From contig LSSN01000045.1 in assembly GCA_001970855.1 (NCBI GenBank), positions 4,114-14,928 of the forward strand: a stretch of DNA of 10,815 nt, in the 5' to 3' direction. Within the stretch, counting starts at the first letter, position 1. Every line of letters starts with the position of its first letter. The notes under the pieces are model-generated. The model saw only the letters and a program-made list of their open reading frames with translations. It was not told the DNA's origin and searched no databases. Position numbers and translations under genes: made by a program. The stretch comes from Smittium culicis. Lineage: Eukaryota > Kickxellomycota > Harpellomycetes > Harpellales > Legeriomycetaceae. Positions 9,481 through 10,815 of this stretch are shown here, one piece after another.

Positions 9481-9494
9481 AAAAAAATTTTTTT
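9481..9494. repeat. A7T7 tract
   Basis: Seven A are followed directly by seven T, a perfect palindrome. Such tracts stiffen and narrow the minor groove and are known sites for some nucleoid proteins. It belongs to a set of similar tracts in this window. Confidence 0.6.
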
Positions 9495-9917
9495 AATCTG
9501 GTATTTAAATGCAATTCTTATAAATTAAGATTATGGTAGACCACTAGAGGATTTTTAATAATTCAATTAGTATAATTTTTTATAATTTAAATATTGTTTT
9601 TATTTTAATAAATCCGAGATCTAAAAAAGCCTCATTTATATCTGATTGGTGTAAAAATCGGGTTACAATAAAATAAATGTTAAATTCTGTAATTACTTTA
9701 GATCATACAAAAAATTTGTATAGCTACCAAACGTTAAAGCTTTGAGATAGATGGTACCACTTATTTTCTTTATGTGTATAAAAATAATATCTTTTTAGAA
9801 TTTAAGGAGATTTTCAAGATAATTTCTGTTTTATTTTAGCTTTATTAAATGAATAAAAGCTTAAAATAATAGCAGTAAGACTTCCAATGGTGGTAATTAG
9901 ATAAGTATTATCGGCGT

Positions 9918-9951
9918 CACTGAATTAATAAATACAAATTAATATTCAGTG
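9918..9951. repeat. Hairpin-forming inverted repeat
   Basis: CACTGAAT (9918-9925) and ATTCAGTG (9944-9951) are exact inverted copies with three G:C pairs. Inside the 18-base loop, TAAT and ATTA can pair as well, lengthening the stem past a two-base bulge. The sequence just before it (CGGCGT) is richer in G+C than its surroundings. No T-run follows, so it does not look like an intrinsic terminator on the + strand. Confidence 0.5.
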
Positions 9952-10077
9952 AGCATTCTGAAGTGCTATTCGTCATTAATCTTTAGGTGATATCAGTGTA
10001 TATAAGTTGATTTATTCTTTTACTAATTTTAATTGATGTATACTATTGATCTGTCTATTGTATTTTTAAGAATATTT

Positions 10078-10156
10078 ACAGAGTTGAGTACTTTAAAGTA
10101 CCAGCTAATATGCTAATATATGGGGAATTCTTTAGAGAGACGGAACTCTGTTTTTT
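10078..10156 (+). terminator. Inverted repeat enclosing a palindrome and ending in a T-run; possible terminator
   Basis: The arms ACAGAGTT (10078-10085) and AACTCTGT (10144-10151) are exact inverted copies. Six T follow the right arm's CTG (10151-10156). Between the arms lies the perfect 14-base palindrome at 10088-10101. A shorter alternative pairing, AGAG with CTCT around 10134-10149, also sits just before the T-run. Intrinsic terminators have a stem directly followed by T residues, which this resembles, but the 58-base span between the outer arms is long for one. No transcription unit is recognised upstream. Confidence 0.25.
10088..10101. repeat. Perfect 14-base palindrome
   Basis: GTACTTTAAAGTAC is identical to its reverse complement. 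It lacks a loop, so it suits a dimeric protein-binding site better than an RNA hairpin. It lies inside the larger inverted repeat at 10078-10151. Confidence 0.6.
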
Positions 10157-10400
10157 AGAAATTCTATTTGATTATTTTTTCAGGTAAAGGTATTGGCTGC
10201 ATCAGATAAACCATTCGATGATATTTTTTAAATGATATAAAAATAAAGGTAATGCTGATAAGTAGAAAAAATTATATAGGAAAAGCTCCGCTCCTCGAAC
10301 TAAACTCAGAAATAAACTAATCCGCTTTTATGAGCTAATAACGATTCGTAAAATCTAAAGCAATTAAATTTTGGTAATTCTTAGACTCGATTGGCTCGAT

Positions 10401-10427
10401 TTGTTGTTTTAGGATTTGTGCTATAAT
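10401..10427 (+). promoter_or_regulatory. Candidate extended -10 promoter reading towards the terminal gene
   Basis: A perfect TATAAT at 10422-10427 is preceded by TG one base upstream (10419-10420), the extended -10 arrangement. TTGTTG at 10401-10406 is a three-of-six match to the -35 consensus with a 15-base spacer. A near-tandem CTCGATT repeat (10386-10401) lies just upstream. Transcription would start near 10434 and leave a leader of about 290 bases before the ATG at 10721. TATAAT occurs many times by chance in DNA this A+T-rich, so the call is tentative. Confidence 0.22.
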
Positions 10428-10589
10428 GATTACCGAATCAAGAAAATTGGAATCAATTATTGGCCATTAGTATTTACACAATTTATTAAATCATTAAAGT
10501 GAATAATTTTGACACGGAATGTTTAATCCAATTAAAGCTGAATATTAGACAAAAAATTATAAAAGATTTTTTATTAAATCTTTGTTCAT

Positions 10590-10720
10590 ATAAATTAGCC
10601 AAAAATCACCTTTTCTCAGCCTCTTTATTTAGCTTCACTAATCACGTTCCCTGTTCTTTTCGCTATATATTGCGACCATTCCTGCTACACGATAACAAAC
10701 AGTTTTAGAATACTTTTGAG
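10590..10720 (+). promoter_or_regulatory. Probable upstream control region of the terminal gene
   Basis: The G+C content here is about 36%, against about 22% just before it, and it changes near 10590, well before the ATG at 10721. I infer that these ~130 bases are kept by selection as a leader or promoter region, while the DNA further upstream is not. No convincing -35/-10 pair was found inside it: TATATT at 10666-10671 has no partner at a suitable distance. The assignment rests on base composition and position only. Confidence 0.35.
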
Positions 10721-10815
10721 ATGACCGAACATACTGAACATATCGACAATCAATCGATTAAGCATCCTTACTATCCCCAAGATGCAACCATCAACGGCTA
10801 CGTTGTTTCCACCCG
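10721..10815 (+). CDS. N-terminal fragment of an unidentified protein, cut by the window edge
   Basis: The ATG at 10721 opens a frame that runs without a stop to the last base, giving 31 codons plus two bases. The product begins MTEHTEHIDNQSIKHPYYPQ and is hydrophilic, with His, Asp, Glu and Asn and no signal peptide or membrane segment so far, which suggests a cytoplasmic protein. I do not recognise the family. The ATG is the only possible start, because an in-frame TAG lies at 10706-10708 and the four codons between are not starts. There is no good Shine-Dalgarno sequence; only GAG touches the ATG, which is too close. Support for coding is the abrupt rise to about 44% G+C (about 48% at third positions) beside 8-30% upstream. 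Against it, the minus strand is also open from 10813 down to about 10690, so the strand is likely but not certain. Confidence 0.65.
   Translation, partial: MTEHTEHIDNQSIKHPYYPQDATINGYVVST

Larger units (their letters stand above)
8990..10590. other. Right flank of the gene desert, no gene recognised
   Basis: The G+C content is about 22-27% in sampled rows, above that of the core. No open frame looks like a known protein and no RNA gene was recognised. It carries the hairpins at 9302-9314 and 9918-9951, the palindrome complex at 10078-10156, an A7T7 tract at 9481-9494 and the promoter candidate at 10401-10427. Short patches such as 9065-9110 and 9300-9380 are richer in G+C, but no feature could be assigned to them. 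Confidence 0.6.

Noticed and set aside
10173..10188. Polypyrimidine tract with CAG followed by GTAAAG, like eukaryotic splice sites
   Set aside because: Such strings are common in T-rich DNA and no coding exon adjoins it, but a eukaryotic origin of the window is not formally excluded.
10499..10708. 69-codon open frame with GTG start, in the same frame as the terminal gene
   Set aside because: It has no ribosome site, spans the composition step near 10590, and ends in TAG only 12 bases before the terminal ATG. Its second half is open probably because that part has more G+C. Read-through into the terminal gene has no support.
1..10815. Reading the desert with reassigned stop codons to obtain long genes
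   Set aside because: Spot reading with TAA, TAG or TGA as sense gave only low-complexity Lys/Asn/Ile/Phe strings. The terminal segment reads well with the standard code.

Overview
This 10.8 kb window is almost entirely a very A+T-rich stretch without recognisable genes. It ends in what looks like the first 31 codons of one gene on the + strand (10721 to the window edge). No tRNA, rRNA, CRISPR array, transposase or known protein family was recognised on either strand. The organism cannot be named. The short terminal coding segment has about 44% G+C and about 48% G+C at third codon positions. The sampled rows of the desert have 8-30% G+C. Such a contrast would fit a prokaryote with unusually low coding density, such as a host-restricted symbiont with an eroding genome. 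A eukaryotic intergenic or intronic region cannot be excluded from sequence alone.

Composition, from hand counts of sample rows, is layered. Positions 1 to about 1945 have roughly 25-30% G+C. A core from about 1946 to 8990 has roughly 8-18%. A right flank from about 8990 to 10590 has roughly 22-27%. The last ~130 bases before the gene rise to about 36%, and the gene itself is at about 44%. Open frames reach only 60-90 codons anywhere, about what chance gives at this composition, so none can be called a gene on length.

Some features stand out from the background. There is a ~95-base G+C-rich island near 1846-1941. A hairpin with G+C-rich arms lies at 3858-3907 inside the core. A cluster of inverted and direct repeats lies next to an A7T10 tract at 5863-6033, and an 11-bp inverted repeat at 6625-6658. 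A T-rich segment (about 7600-8160) is followed by an A-rich one (about 8515-8760), each carrying a small hydrophobic open frame read in the T-rich direction. A perfect 14-base palindrome inside a larger inverted repeat ends in a T-run at 10078-10156. Several A(n)T(m) tracts are also present.

The only likely functional unit is the terminal gene and its short upstream region. An extended -10 promoter candidate lies at 10401-10427. The other small open frames and hairpins are candidates for comparative testing, not established features.
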